64,000 nt of DNA. It comes from Gammaproteobacteria bacterium. GTDB lineage: Bacteria; Pseudomonadota; Gammaproteobacteria; Burkholderiales; Nitrosomonadaceae. This document shows, in pieces, positions 52,850 to 63,029 of this stretch. Each line of letters begins with the position of its first letter. Within the stretch, counting starts at the first letter, position 1. Location of the stretch: contig CP054179.1 of assembly GCA_015709615.1 (NCBI GenBank), positions 868,001 through 932,000 of the forward strand, given 5' to 3'. The position numbers were made by a program, and so were the translations under genes. The notes beneath the pieces are model-generated. The model searched no databases. It was not told the origin of the DNA and saw only the letters and a list, made by a program, of their open reading frames with translations.

Positions 52850-52873
52850 CTTCCCGCCCAGCCGGGCAGGAAG
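52850..52873 (-). terminator. Hairpin between amoC and amoA
   Basis: CTTCC-x-GCCC at 52850-52859 pairs with GGGC-x-GGAAG at 52864-52873 around a 4-base loop, 16 bases after the amoC stop. There is no strong T-tract. A hairpin here is known in Nitrosomonas and is thought to cause partial termination or mRNA processing, giving amoC in excess. Confidence 0.75.
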
Positions 52874-52888
52874 AATTAACCTCAAGAA

Positions 52889-53695
52889 TTAAGGTACGAT
52901 TCTGTTGTTCAGAATCTCTCTGCTTTGACCATTCCAGGTTACGTCGGTCAGGTTCGAGTAACGGGTGATGATTTGTGCTGCAATACCGCCCGAGAATAAA
53001 CCTGCCCAGCCCAGAATTACAAAGCCCCAGTGCAGTGGCGCGCTAAACAGTTCTTCCATGAACCAGAATGCGTGACCCCATTCGTTCAAACCAACGTTCG
53101 GCAGAATCATCAGCGGGCCGGCAATCGCCATAACCAGCGGGAATGATGTACCGCGGCTGTATAACGGCAGACGGGTCATCGCGTACAGGTAGGATGCTAC
53201 GCCACACACGATGTACATCGGGAATGAGCCGTAGAACACCACTACGTGACTTGGTGTGAAGCTGGTGTCACGAATAATCACTTGGTGCCACGATGCGTCT
53301 TGCTCGGTGAAGAAGCTACCGCCCCAGTAAACACCAAACAGATACACACCCAGCCACATCATCCAGTAGAAATAACGTTTAATTTCCAGTTTGGTGTCCA
53401 GATTGTCCAGTTGTTCTTTGGTGTCGCGGGTCTTCAGTATCCAGCCCCAGGTTACCAACGCAAACAGCGGCATCAGGGTCATGTGAACGCGCCACAGTCC
53501 CATCCATACCTTGTCAAATTCCGGTTCCATCGAGTCCATACCGTGTGAGTATGCAAACGTCCTTTGGTACCAGATCCAGAATATCGCTACCAACAGCATT
53601 GTTAACATGCCCAGCTTGTAGTACTTCGAGTCGTACCACAGCGACATGTCATAGCTTGCGCTTGATGCACTTGACGTGCCATAGGTTGTTGCCAT
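52889..53695 (-). CDS. amoC: Ammonia monooxygenase subunit C
   Basis: A 268-residue integral membrane subunit with about five to six spans. The metal ligands corresponding to Asp156, His160 and His173 of methane monooxygenase are present with the same spacing: Asp133 and His137 in EQDASWHQ and His150 in FTPSHVVVF. The start ATG at 53695 has a TTAGGAGG site. It is the first gene of the operon. No second amoC copy is in the window. Confidence 0.98.
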   Translation of the reverse strand: MATTYGTSSASSASYDMSLWYDSKYYKLGMLTMLLVAIFWIWYQRTFAYSHGMDSMEPEFDKVWMGLWRVHMTLMPLFALVTWGWILKTRDTKEQLDNLDTKLEIKRYFYWMMWLGVYLFGVYWGGSFFTEQDASWHQVIIRDTSFTPSHVVVFYGSFPMYIVCGVASYLYAMTRLPLYSRGTSFPLVMAIAGPLMILPNVGLNEWGHAFWFMEELFSAPLHWGFVILGWAGLFSGGIAAQIITRYSNLTDVTWNGQSREILNNRIVP

Positions 53696-54026
53696 GTTTC
53701 TACCTCCTAACTGTTAATCAAAACTACTTCTCGTTCTTCTTTCTCGTTCTACTTCCTAATACTAATTAATTAGTACTGCTAGATCTCGGCAGCTAAATTA
53801 GCCTCTCCTGCAACCTAATTTAACCACACCTCTCAGGCTAGTCGACCTTGGGGTCCAAAGTCAAGTCATTTGTCATAAAATCCCCTCCATCCCTCAGGGG
53901 CTTCTATCACCATACCCCACTATTTCCCCTTTATCTACAATGGTTAATTCATAATCTCCCTTCCTCGGATTTTTTGAAAAATTTTCTCTACGATTGATTC
54001 GGATTGCTGTAAGGCGCAATCAATTT
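53696..54026 (-). promoter_or_regulatory. amo operon leader and promoter region
   Basis: No gene lies in these 330 bases. On the minus strand a TTGACT box (53859-53864) and a TAGCCT box (53835-53840), 18 bases apart, are candidate -35 and -10 sites, about 140 bases before the amoC start. The long leader between has a palindromic ACTAATTAATTAGT segment (53759-53772). Assignment of the start site is tentative. Confidence 0.45.
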
Positions 54027-57000
54027 TCACCACTCGCGCCAGCCATTGATTAATGGAAAATAAATCCCCAATTTTATGGGCCGCGGATCGATCTGCTGCA
54101 TGAGTTTTGCATAATGATTGAGTTGATGCTGGTAGCGGCTTTGCTCTCTGCCAAGAAAATCCTCTAGCGCAGAACCTTCATGACTACTTGTTTTATAATC
54201 AATTATCCAACGAATTCCATTAGAGTCACAAAATGTTCTATCGATTATCCAACTCATGGATCTACCGTTGGCGATACCGCTAATTTTCAATTCGTTCTGT
54301 GCCGATTGCTGAGGCCCGAGAATCCATTGTCCGCGTTTATCACTGATTGCATTGTTCAATGCGGAGACAATGCGTTCGACCGCGTATGTCATTTCACTCT
54401 GGCTTCCGTTCATTCCGCCGGCCATCAAATTCTGTGTGAACCGCTCCCGCATCATTTCTATGCGTGCGATATTCCAGTCACACATTTGGTCTTCAGCTAT
54501 TTTCTGCAACCAGCGATGCACTACATTTCCCACATGCCGCGCCATCTCACTGGCCCATGAAAACTCAATTTCCGCTTGAATTGTTTTTTGTTCATGAAGT
54601 ACTTGCCATGCAACCGGTTCCGGCGCACCCGGCAATACCCAACCGGTTTTCAGCCTATGAATACTTTGATCACTGGCATCATTGCCAATTATTTTTTTTG
54701 CCCCACCTTCTAGCTGGTTATTCTTCAACATGAAGTGACTCACAGCAGCAGCACTATAAGCCGGCAGCACGGCCAGCCAGAGCCTATCGAGCAATGAACC
54801 CGATAACGGTTTTGATGGAACCGCTTGTCCACTTTCTTCCGAAACTCCGTTTATATGACCCAGCAAATGTAAAAATTTTTTTGCACGCGTCGCAGCGACA
54901 TACAGCAAACGATCCGCTTCAAATTGCGCCTTGTCCCAATCGAGTTTTTCCACCCAGGTGTAAATGGGATCGAAAGCTGCTCCGGTTTCCTGAATCGGCG
55001 CAAGCAACAAGTCAGGGAGTCCTGCGCCGCTTTCACTGGCAACTAGGCTATGCGGCTGCTCCATCCATTTAAGCAATTGTTTGTCACGATTGCGTGAACC
55101 CCGGCCCAATCCTGGCACGATAACCGTATCAAATTCAAGCCCTTTGGCTTTATGGATTGTCATGATTTGCAATGTGTCATCAGCATCCAGGTCAGGAGAG
55201 GCGTACAGTGCTGTCAGCCCATTTTCAAAACTTACCGGATCTTGGATATTGCCTGCCTCCTCCTGACTTTCCAGGTAGTCCAGATAAATCATCGCATCAT
55301 CCAGACGATTTGTATCACCTGCGTTGTTTTCTGCTACCGGACTCAAACATCCCGGACCGCCTAGCGCATACCAAACGGTTTCCACCGTCACGCGCAATGC
55401 CTGGCGCTGCCGGTTGCGCATGCAAGCACTCAATACTTCCCGGATCCGGCGCAAGCGCACCATGGCATCGGCTGAAACTCCCCGCCAGCAATGCTCATCG
55501 CTGATCAATCGCCACACAGTGATTTCTTTATTAAGCAAACCGGGATTATTTTCCGCCAATGCCGTGATATCCTTGAGCAAAAGACCACACCAAGGCGCGC
55601 GCAACAGCGCGAACCAGGCAACCGCATCCGCTGGATTAATCAAAGCGCGAGTCAACGTCAGTAAATCCTGCACCACCGGTTTGTGATGCAGCAACTCTAT
55701 ATCGATTGCACGGAAGCGGAAACCAGCACTTTTGATTTGTTCGATAATTTCTAATAAGTGACTGCGATTGCGTACCAGAATTGCAATCGTACCGGTGGCA
55801 TGATCACGGCGCGTCTGCGCGATAATTTCTACAACCTGCCGGGCCTCCGCTGCTTCATCTTTTTCCAGAAAGGGATAGATTTTCACGGCATCGCCGGCAA
55901 GCTGATCATGGGTTGCGATCGAGGGTGCATACACTACCGCACCGGTTGCAACGTCTTCGCAGTCCGGCATGATGCGGGCAAACGTGGTATTCACCCAATC
56001 AATAATGCCCCGCTGCGAGCGGAAATTCGCGCGAAGCGTTAGCGGTTGTAATGTCAAAGAGCCGATCCCCGCATTGCGCGCTTGCAAAAACAATCCAACT
56101 TCCGCTTCACGAAAACGGTAAATCGATTGCATCGGATCGCCGACGGCAAAAAAACTGCGCCCGTCCCCTGCTTCCCAACCGGTAATCAGTTTTTCGATCA
56201 ATGTGAACTGACTGATAGAAATATCCTGAAACTCGTCGATCATCAAATGCTTGATGCGGTAATCCAATGCTAATGCCAGATCAGTCGGTGACTCGGGATC
56301 ACCCAGTGCGAGTAATGCACGTTGCGCCACTTCCGAGAAATCGACTTTGCCGCTCGCCTGAAAAATAACTTTGAGTTGCGCTACCGCGTACGGCAGCAAG
56401 CGCGTGATCGCCCCTAATATTTCCCATTGTTGATCGGAATAATGCGGCGGCGGCAATTGGCGCGTATCGTGCAGCACCTGACGCAGCGTATCATGCGGCG
56501 CGAGTGTCTCTAGCAAATTTTCCAAGCGGTTTTTCCACGCTTTTGCTTCACCCTTCTCAGTCTTGCTACTACCGGTTGGAAAGCCCTCTTTCTCGGAAAT
56601 TCTTTTGCGCCAGCCACCCTTTTGCGTCAGCAGCAATTCCGCAATACCCTGCCACTGCCCGGCCTCCGTTGCCGATAGCGTATCCAATGCGTTGCCAAGC
56701 GTAATGGCTGACGATTTTCCGGCAGCAGTCAAATTCGCAGCGGCGTAGCGCAGCAACGCCAGCAGCTCGCTAAAGAGCTCTGCCGGAAATAAGCGGAAAA
56801 CAAATTGCAGCGCATTTTGACGGGAATTCTGCAGCGCCGACTCTAATTCTTCCCGCGCCTTGCCGTGTAGATGCCGCAACCAATGATCGCGCCGCGCCAG
56901 CATATCGGCCAGCAATGCTTCAATGCGCGCCCTGTCGTTATCCAGATGCTCGAGTAACCGGACAATATCCAGCGCCATCGCATGATTCTGTTCGATCGAA

Positions 57001-57485
57001 TCCAGCGTGGCCTGCGCTGCTTGCCGATAAAAATCCGCGGCATCCTCGATCGTTTCGGGTTGCGCGCCGAATTTTGACAGCACCGGCATCTGCCGCGTCA
57101 ATGCCGCGCACAATGAGTCGATTGTCTGTATCCGCAAGCGCTCAGGATTCTCGGCGATATGCCAGCCTGCCTTCCGGTCGCGCTGTAACACGGCTGCCGA
57201 CAGTTCACGATTGAGTTTTTCATGCGCTGTTTCAGCATCGGCAAGCTGCCCCCCCATTTCCAGCACGGCCAAAACACGCGTGCGCATTTCTGCCGCGGCT
57301 TTGCGGGTAAACGTAATCGCCACGATTTCTTCCGGCGCATCGACATAAGCCAGCAATCTGAGATAGCGCTGAATCAGTAGCGCTGTCTTACCCGACCCAG
57401 CCGGTGCTTGCACGATAAAGGATTGCGCGGGATCGAGTGCTCGGAGGCGCTCATCGGCGTCAGGAATCTGCTTGGAATCAGTCAT
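54027..57485 (-). CDS. addA: AddA-like UvrD-family helicase/nuclease
   Basis: A 1,152-residue helicase-nuclease. Walker A is APAGSGKTALLIQRY near residue 32, helicase motif Ia is AITFTRKAAAEMRTR, the DEFQD-type motif II is MIDEFQDIS, and motif VI is LYVAATRAKKFL. The C-terminal PD-(D/E)xK nuclease is marked by WIIDYKTSSHEG. Together with the adjacent AddB-like protein, whose gene overlaps it by 8 bases, it should process double-strand DNA ends for RecA-dependent repair. Confidence 0.9.
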   Translation of the reverse strand: MTDSKQIPDADERLRALDPAQSFIVQAPAGSGKTALLIQRYLRLLAYVDAPEEIVAITFTRKAAAEMRTRVLAVLEMGGQLADAETAHEKLNRELSAAVLQRDRKAGWHIAENPERLRIQTIDSLCAALTRQMPVLSKFGAQPETIEDAADFYRQAAQATLDSIEQNHAMALDIVRLLEHLDNDRARIEALLADMLARRDHWLRHLHGKAREELESALQNSRQNALQFVFRLFPAELFSELLALLRYAAANLTAAGKSSAITLGNALDTLSATEAGQWQGIAELLLTQKGGWRKRISEKEGFPTGSSKTEKGEAKAWKNRLENLLETLAPHDTLRQVLHDTRQLPPPHYSDQQWEILGAITRLLPYAVAQLKVIFQASGKVDFSEVAQRALLALGDPESPTDLALALDYRIKHLMIDEFQDISISQFTLIEKLITGWEAGDGRSFFAVGDPMQSIYRFREAEVGLFLQARNAGIGSLTLQPLTLRANFRSQRGIIDWVNTTFARIMPDCEDVATGAVVYAPSIATHDQLAGDAVKIYPFLEKDEAAEARQVVEIIAQTRRDHATGTIAILVRNRSHLLEIIEQIKSAGFRFRAIDIELLHHKPVVQDLLTLTRALINPADAVAWFALLRAPWCGLLLKDITALAENNPGLLNKEITVWRLISDEHCWRGVSADAMVRLRRIREVLSACMRNRQRQALRVTVETVWYALGGPGCLSPVAENNAGDTNRLDDAMIYLDYLESQEEAGNIQDPVSFENGLTALYASPDLDADDTLQIMTIHKAKGLEFDTVIVPGLGRGSRNRDKQLLKWMEQPHSLVASESGAGLPDLLLAPIQETGAAFDPIYTWVEKLDWDKAQFEADRLLYVAATRAKKFLHLLGHINGVSEESGQAVPSKPLSGSLLDRLWLAVLPAYSAAAVSHFMLKNNQLEGGAKKIIGNDASDQSIHRLKTGWVLPGAPEPVAWQVLHEQKTIQAEIEFSWASEMARHVGNVVHRWLQKIAEDQMCDWNIARIEMMRERFTQNLMAGGMNGSQSEMTYAVERIVSALNNAISDKRGQWILGPQQSAQNELKISGIANGRSMSWIIDRTFCDSNGIRWIIDYKTSSHEGSALEDFLGREQSRYQHQLNHYAKLMQQIDPRPIKLGIYFPLINGWREW

Positions 57486-60243
57486 TCTCAGTGTCCTGCA
57501 TTATCACGCGCGCGCTCAGCCGTTCATGAATCCGGCAAAACAATTGCAAATCGCAGTATTCACACGTTTGCGGAAAATTCTTCGGATCAACTTGAGCGTC
57601 ACCCTGGCAAAAGCCCTTCGCCAAATTTGTCAGATGTTGCCGCCACGCGTCAACCAGATCTTCCCATGTACTGTATTGCTTACAACCATTGACTTGTGAA
57701 AAGGCCTTGATCCCGGGCAACAGATCCGCATCGCGCGCAATCGCCGTGAATCCCATATCGCCCCGCTTCACGGCGGCGAACGCCACACCCACGGTTTGCT
57801 GCTGTGCTTCCATTGCCACCAGATATAGCGGCAATTGCGGCTCGTCCGGACGCTCACCGGTCATCGTTTGGACCGACTGCTTCCGGGTTTTGTAATCGAT
57901 AATGAGCCGTTGCCCGTCGGCCAATTCATCGACCCGGTCCAAACGGGCGTTTAAAACCAGATCGCCGATGTGAATGGCCTCTTTTTCCTCGACTGCAATC
58001 ACAGTGAAATGGTCACGTTTCTTTTCCTCATCCAACCATTCGTGCGCCAAACGCACCAGACGCTGCTGCTCAATTTGCGCAAAACGGCCCGAGAGTGCAA
58101 CCGGTTTCACTTGCTGCAACTCGGAAACCACTTGACCGGCGATGCCGGTCAACAGGCGGTCAAGTTCGCGATCACCGGTGGCATCCAGCGCCTCTTTGGT
58201 TTTCAAGTGCTGCCACAGCTGTGCCAATACCTGGTGCACCAGTAAACCGCGTTCCATTGCATTCAAACCGGTGTGCGGCGCCTCCAGGCTCTCGATACGC
58301 AAGCGGTGTTTCGCCCAAGCGCGAAACGGACATGCCGCGAAATCCTTGATGACCGCCGTACCGCCTTTGATTCCGTGCGCAGCCGCTTGTCCATCCAGTG
58401 GCAGTGCCTGATTATCTTCGACTTGCTCCAGTTCGCATGCTTGCATGATCCGGTCGCGATGCCGCGCCATCGGTAGTACGGCCGGTTCAGTTTCTGCAAT
58501 TGCCTGAATCAACGGACTGGGTTTCAATTCATGCCCATCGCGATCGTCGCTGAACTTGGGATAGCTTAGAACAACTTCCGGCGCAGCGGACAACCAGCCT
58601 TGTGTCAAACGCTGGCAGTAAACCAGCGCTTCCTGCACAGAGCTCAAGGGTAGTTTTGCATTGCGTTGCAACGTCAGCGGTAAAAACGGATTGGGTTGGG
58701 AGCGTAACGGCCATCGTTCATCGGATAACCCCATGACCCATAGATGGTCGAATTCCATTCCCGCCGCTTCCAGCACACCCAGAATCTGAATCGGCACCTG
58801 CGGAGTTTCCGGCTGAAACAGCATATCGCCCGCCATTCTTTTCAACCGGCCAATCGCGTCGTGATAACTTGTCACCGCGATCACATGATCCAGTGCAGCA
58901 AAATCCGCAACCAGCATTTGCCATTTTTGGAACGCTTGATACTCGATGGAATCCAGACTGCGCTCACCGGGAAAACCGGCAATCCGCAACACTTCCGTGA
59001 TGACTCTGGCAAAAACGGAATGACTGCCCGATCGAGGTAATTGCGTTTGGCGCAACGCGTGCATCGCCGATAAGCGCTGAAACAACACCGGACAACTCGC
59101 TTGCCCTCCCGCTTGTTTCACCAGCGCAAGCAATCGCTCCAGCGTCATCACCGGTTCGGCAAACCGGCGTATGCGCGCATCCAGCAGCGCTCGCCGTTCC
59201 ATCTCGGTATCCGCGTCCGCTAGAAAGGGCGATCGCAGCCAGTGACTGACACGATTGAATTCAATCGGCTGATTCAGCAGCACCAAACATACAAAGGCTG
59301 CGTCAATCAACGGATATGACGTCAGCGCCAATCCCAGGGAAATATTAAACGGCATCGCCGGATGTGTGCCCCCCGGCAATGCAAAGCGGATATCCGGATA
59401 CATGACTGCAGAAAAAGTGCGCAGCAATGCACCGCGGTAATTGGTCAATGCCGGTACCACGATGCCGATTCGAACTGCGTCGCCCGCTGTTTCTAATTTG
59501 GCTCGCGCCCACAGTGCTGCCTGCTCGATTTCGTCACGGCTGCTGAGGTACTGAATGCGACTGACAGCTGGCGGAGATCGTCGATGCCGCACGGCTAAAT
59601 CAGCAATCATCACGGTGCAACCGCTGGCTGTCAGATTTTTCAGGAAGGCATTTTGCTGTGGCGTAAAAATGTCAAAACCGTAACAAATCAATAGCGACGG
59701 TTTTTTAACTTCCAGAGACGAATAACGTTCTGTAATCAAATCGCAAAGGCGCGCGTGATCTATTCGGTGTGCTGAAGCCGTTCTATCCTGATAAGTGGCT
59801 ATCCAATCAAGAAAAGCCCTGCCGTCTTCATTCGGATAGTAATCGTCCAAACGGTGGAGGAGCTGCCATGCATGCCCCAGTTGCCATGCCTCGCGCACCG
59901 TTTGCGCCGTTTGTGAAATGCGGAATAGCGTTTTTCCTGCCTGGGAAGATTGAATGATCGATTCCCACAGCACCTGCTCCTGTGCTACAGACAGCAGCAA
60001 GGGCAACTTGGATGATTGCCGCGTATACAATGCATCATGGTAAATACGTTCGATCAGCGCGGTAAACGGCAGAATATCAGCCGAATACCAAGCGATCATT
60101 TTCCGGCTGATTTGCTCGCGATCAAATTTTTCTTTAAGCGCCAAGGCAAGCCGCCGGTTCGGCGTTACAACCGTCGTACCGGCATCGATGCGCTTAAAAA
60201 CCTCGGAAAGGGATACTTGCAGAAATTGCGGGGTGTCAGACAT
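57478..60243 (-). CDS. addB: AddB-like PD-(D/E)xK nuclease, DNA repair
   Basis: A 921-residue partner of AddA. The N-terminal two thirds is helicase-like without a Walker A motif. The C-terminal nuclease domain has RLIIDYKTRKQSV, and four cysteines fit the iron-sulfur cluster staple seen in AddB: one in DFAACPFRAW and three in QTCEYCDLQLFC. This is the betaproteobacterial AddB variant often annotated as a probable DNA repair protein. It is the upstream gene of the pair and its stop overlaps the addA start. Confidence 0.88.
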   Translation of the reverse strand: MSDTPQFLQVSLSEVFKRIDAGTTVVTPNRRLALALKEKFDREQISRKMIAWYSADILPFTALIERIYHDALYTRQSSKLPLLLSVAQEQVLWESIIQSSQAGKTLFRISQTAQTVREAWQLGHAWQLLHRLDDYYPNEDGRAFLDWIATYQDRTASAHRIDHARLCDLITERYSSLEVKKPSLLICYGFDIFTPQQNAFLKNLTASGCTVMIADLAVRHRRSPPAVSRIQYLSSRDEIEQAALWARAKLETAGDAVRIGIVVPALTNYRGALLRTFSAVMYPDIRFALPGGTHPAMPFNISLGLALTSYPLIDAAFVCLVLLNQPIEFNRVSHWLRSPFLADADTEMERRALLDARIRRFAEPVMTLERLLALVKQAGGQASCPVLFQRLSAMHALRQTQLPRSGSHSVFARVITEVLRIAGFPGERSLDSIEYQAFQKWQMLVADFAALDHVIAVTSYHDAIGRLKRMAGDMLFQPETPQVPIQILGVLEAAGMEFDHLWVMGLSDERWPLRSQPNPFLPLTLQRNAKLPLSSVQEALVYCQRLTQGWLSAAPEVVLSYPKFSDDRDGHELKPSPLIQAIAETEPAVLPMARHRDRIMQACELEQVEDNQALPLDGQAAAHGIKGGTAVIKDFAACPFRAWAKHRLRIESLEAPHTGLNAMERGLLVHQVLAQLWQHLKTKEALDATGDRELDRLLTGIAGQVVSELQQVKPVALSGRFAQIEQQRLVRLAHEWLDEEKKRDHFTVIAVEEKEAIHIGDLVLNARLDRVDELADGQRLIIDYKTRKQSVQTMTGERPDEPQLPLYLVAMEAQQQTVGVAFAAVKRGDMGFTAIARDADLLPGIKAFSQVNGCKQYSTWEDLVDAWRQHLTNLAKGFCQGDAQVDPKNFPQTCEYCDLQLFCRIHERLSARVIMQDTEND

Positions 60244-60271
60244 GCGGTATCTTGATTACCGCCTATGCTGT

Positions 60272-60595
60272 TTAGCGTTTCAGTTGATCCAGCTTATCTT
60301 TGACACTGGCCCATTCATCGGCGTCCGGCAGCGGATCTTTTTTCTCAATGATCGGACGCCATTTTTTCGACAATTCCGCGTTCAAATCGATGAAATGCAC
60401 TTGTTCATCAGGCACATCGTCCTCCGCGTAAATCGCTTCCACCGGACATTCCGCAACGCATAGCGTGCAATCAATGCACTCATCGGGATCGATTACCAAA
60501 AAATTGGGACCTTCACGGAAACAATCCACCGGGCATACGTCCACACAATCGGTATACTTACATTTAATGCAATTTTCAGTTACTACATAAGCCAT
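60272..60595 (-). CDS. fdxA: 7Fe ferredoxin FdxA
   Basis: A 107-residue electron carrier. The first cluster motif is CIKCKYTDCVDVCP and the second is CIDCTLCVAECP, as in 3Fe-4S/4Fe-4S ferredoxins of the FdxA type. The family's C-terminal extension (LNAELSKKWRPIIEKKD) is complete. It is upstream of addB on the same strand, separated by 28 bases, so they may be cotranscribed. Confidence 0.95.
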   Translation of the reverse strand: MAYVVTENCIKCKYTDCVDVCPVDCFREGPNFLVIDPDECIDCTLCVAECPVEAIYAEDDVPDEQVHFIDLNAELSKKWRPIIEKKDPLPDADEWASVKDKLDQLKR

Positions 60596-60797
60596 GACTC
60601 TTCCTTGCTTGACACTTTTATAGAATTGCGCATTCTATCAGAATTCAGATTAATAACGCCATCATCAAAACCGATGAAAAAGATGCTGATAATCGCCTGT
60701 TGTCCTGCACCACCGGAATCATTCCGGTAAATTTATTTTCCATGGCAAAATACCCGGTCGGTCCATTTCCAGCGCCACAAAGCTTCATAATTCATAA

Positions 60798-61476
60798 GGC
60801 TCTAGACTAGATCAGGACGCTTTTTCCAGCGCCATTCTGACTCTTTTAAATGCAGCTCAAAATTAACTGACACGCCGTTAAACTTTGCGAGCCGCCGCTT
60901 GGTAAAGCTCCAAAACGATTCAATACCGTTAATGTGGCAATGCCCATCTCGGGCAAATTCATTGTCACCGTGCGATACTCGAAAATGCTTGGAGTATCCT
61001 ACGTCTACCAAACCATTATAACTACGCCAGCCGTCACTATAAATGACACTTTCAATGGATACCTTACCCAGTATCACCGCCTGTAAAGTCAAGCGGTTGC
61101 AATCCGGTACTATTTCGGTGTATACCCTGCCATCCCGCTCAAATACACCAAATACAGGTTGCTTTAATGTGCCACGGCCGCGCTTGAGTTTACCGTGATA
61201 ACCACGATACCGTTTCGCGCCAAAATAGCTTTCATCAACTTCCACTCTACCTAACAACTTATCTTTAAGGGCAGTCTGATGGCGATATATTGCTTGCCTG
61301 AATAGGCCATACCAGCGATTGATCGTGTTACGATTTTTGCCTAACAGCAGCGCTGCTTTACTGGCTGGTATATCAATGCTAAAGCACTGAATTATTTTTC
61401 TAACTGAATAGTTACTTAATTTACTATTTCTTAACATCTTTCTAGACTAACAGATTGTCTCTGCTAGTCTAGAGCC
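60798..61476 (-). mobile_element. IS1595-family insertion sequence
   Basis: A 679-base element with perfect 13-base terminal inverted repeats: GGCTCTAGACTAG at 60798-60810 and CTAGTCTAGAGCC at 61464-61476. It encodes one transposase. The 8-base flanks differ (ATTCATAA left, TACACAAT right), so the expected target duplication is absent or has been lost. Confidence 0.9.
60802..61437 (-). CDS. IS1595-family (ISXO2-like) transposase
   Basis: A 211-residue transposase. A helix-turn-helix region (ASKAALLLGKNRNTINRWYGL) is followed by the ISXO2-like DDE/N domain: VEVDESYFGAKRYRGYHGK, VIYSDGWRSYNGL, and the final HINGIESFWSFTKRRL with Asn-Glu in the third position. The usual N-terminal zinc ribbon of the larger family members is missing, which is normal for the short ISPna2-like group. 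The reading frame is intact. Confidence 0.9.
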   Translation of the reverse strand: MLRNSKLSNYSVRKIIQCFSIDIPASKAALLLGKNRNTINRWYGLFRQAIYRHQTALKDKLLGRVEVDESYFGAKRYRGYHGKLKRGRGTLKQPVFGVFERDGRVYTEIVPDCNRLTLQAVILGKVSIESVIYSDGWRSYNGLVDVGYSKHFRVSHGDNEFARDGHCHINGIESFWSFTKRRLAKFNGVSVNFELHLKESEWRWKKRPDLV

Positions 61477-61568
61477 TACACAATTAATATCACGAGCAGT
61501 CAATAAAGCCAGCAAACCGCACTGGAGTCTAACATCTACATTTTGGTTTGTAGTCATCACTACAGTGC

Positions 61569-61829
61569 TTACTGGGATTGCCGCATGGCCTGTAATCCAG
61601 CAATGGCTGCCTCAGAAGATTGAATCCGAGCTTCTAAATCTTCACGAAGTGAATTATCAGCAATTGCACGTATCGCCAGAAACAGAACCGCAGCCACAAG
61701 CATCGCAATCGACCTTCTCATCCACTGTATCTCAGAAGCAGGATCTCTCTGAGTCCTTGAAAACTCATAAACAATCAATGCCAGAGGCAATAGATAAAAA
61801 ACAAGAGTAACTATCGCTGATAAATCCAT
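61569..61829 (-). CDS. Possible small membrane protein with coiled coil
   Basis: An 86-residue frame with two hydrophobic segments (about residues 5-20 and 40-58) and a C-terminal amphipathic helix (LREDLEARIQSSEAAIAGLQ). The sequence is protein-like and similar in layout to small phage membrane proteins. The ribosome-binding site is weak, and a GTG-started frame on the other strand overlaps it, so support is modest. It lies between the two insertion sequences. Confidence 0.45.
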   Translation of the reverse strand: MDLSAIVTLVFYLLPLALIVYEFSRTQRDPASEIQWMRRSIAMLVAAVLFLAIRAIADNSLREDLEARIQSSEAAIAGLQAMRQSQ

Positions 61830-61964
61830 TAGACATCAATCATTCCAAAATAATTAACTAATGATAATAGTTGGCTTGGTTTGTTGATGTTAGATTTTCC
61901 GTTTGTGCGGCTGCTACATAATGCCGGATTTTCCGGAGATAAAATGATTTGAGAGGAGGAGAAG

Positions 61965-62207
61965 ATGAAGAATCAAATCAGTTATTCACCGGAAGTACGG
62001 GAACGAGCGGTAAGATTGGTATTCGAGCAGCAAAAGAAGCATGAATCGCAATGGCCGGCGATCAAAACAATAGCATCGAAGATTGGCTGCACGGCGGAAA
62101 CGTTGCGGACATGGGTAAGAAGAGCGGAGAGGGATCAGGGAATTCGAGGCGGTATGTCGACATCGGCATATTTCGCACAGGCGGAGCTCGACCGCCGGTC
62201 GAAATGA
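61965..62207 (+). pseudogene. IS3-family OrfA with zipper deletion
   Basis: An 80-residue frame: the helix-turn-helix part (MKNQISYSPEVRERAVRLVF) is followed by GGMSTSAYFAQAELDRRSK. Relative to copy 1 the leucine-zipper region of about 26 residues is deleted. The frame stays open, but the dimerisation segment needed for OrfA function is missing. Confidence 0.8.
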
Positions 62208-62216
62208 CGATGGTAT

Positions 62217-63029
62217 TTGTCGATAGAGACAAAGCGGCATCAGGATCGATTGCCCGAACGTATCAAGCGGGATATAAAGCTGGCGACTGAAATACAACGG
62301 ATTTGGGAAAGCAACTTCCGGGTTTATGGTGCTCGTAAAGTATGGCGGCAATTGTTGCGAGAAGGCATTGGCGTTGCCCGTTGCACCGTTGAGCGGTTGA
62401 TGAAGAAGCTTGGGATGCAAGGTATCCGGCGCGGTAAGAGGTGCCGGACAACCGTTGCAGATGACTTACTTGCCTGTCCAGCCGACAAAGTCAATCGGCA
62501 ATTTGTAGCCACTCGTCCGAATCAGCTGTGGTTCGCGGATATTACCTTTGTTGCAACGTGGACGGGGTTTGTTTATGTGGCTTTTATAACTGATGTTTCT
62601 GCCCGGTACATTGTTGGCTGGCGGGTCAGCCGGTCATTGCGCACCGATTTAGTACTGGATGCATTGGAACAGGCACTGTGGGCGCGGCGGAAAATCGAGG
62701 GATTAATTCATCATAGCGACCACGGTTGTCAATATTTGTCGATTCGCTATACGGAACGCCTGATTGAGGCCAATATTGAAGCTTCTGTTGGTAGTGTCGG
62801 GGATTCTTATGACAATGCACTGGCTGAAACAGTTAACGGACTATATAAGACCGAGGTTATCCGGCATCGCGGCCCTTGGCGCAATATCGACGATGTGGAG
62901 TTTGCGACCTTGGAATGGGTCGATTGGTTTAACAATCGCCGGTTACTGGAGCCGATCGAAAATATCCCGCCGGCAGAATTTGAAATGGCATATTATCGTC
63001 AACTAAGGGAGCCAACCAATACGGTTTGA
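62217..63029 (+). pseudogene. IS3-family OrfB, N-terminal deletion
   Basis: From about residue 10 onward the product is identical to copy 1 OrfB and keeps the D-D-E residues (FADITF, HHSDHG, ALAETVNG). The normal ATG at 62204 is followed by a 77-base deletion that shifts the frame; translation can only resume from an in-frame ATG at 62217 without the normal N-terminal region. The protein is therefore probably inactive. Confidence 0.8.

Noticed and set aside
54027..60243. Anti-phage helicase-nuclease defence system rather than repair enzymes
   Set aside because: The pair has the domain order, gene overlap and cysteine cluster of AddA/AddB and lies among core genes, so housekeeping repair is the simpler reading.
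61565..61810. GTG-started 81-codon plus-strand ORF between the two insertion sequences
   Set aside because: It overlaps the more protein-like minus-strand frame and has no ribosome-binding site; only one of the two can be real and the minus frame has clear membrane and coiled-coil segments.
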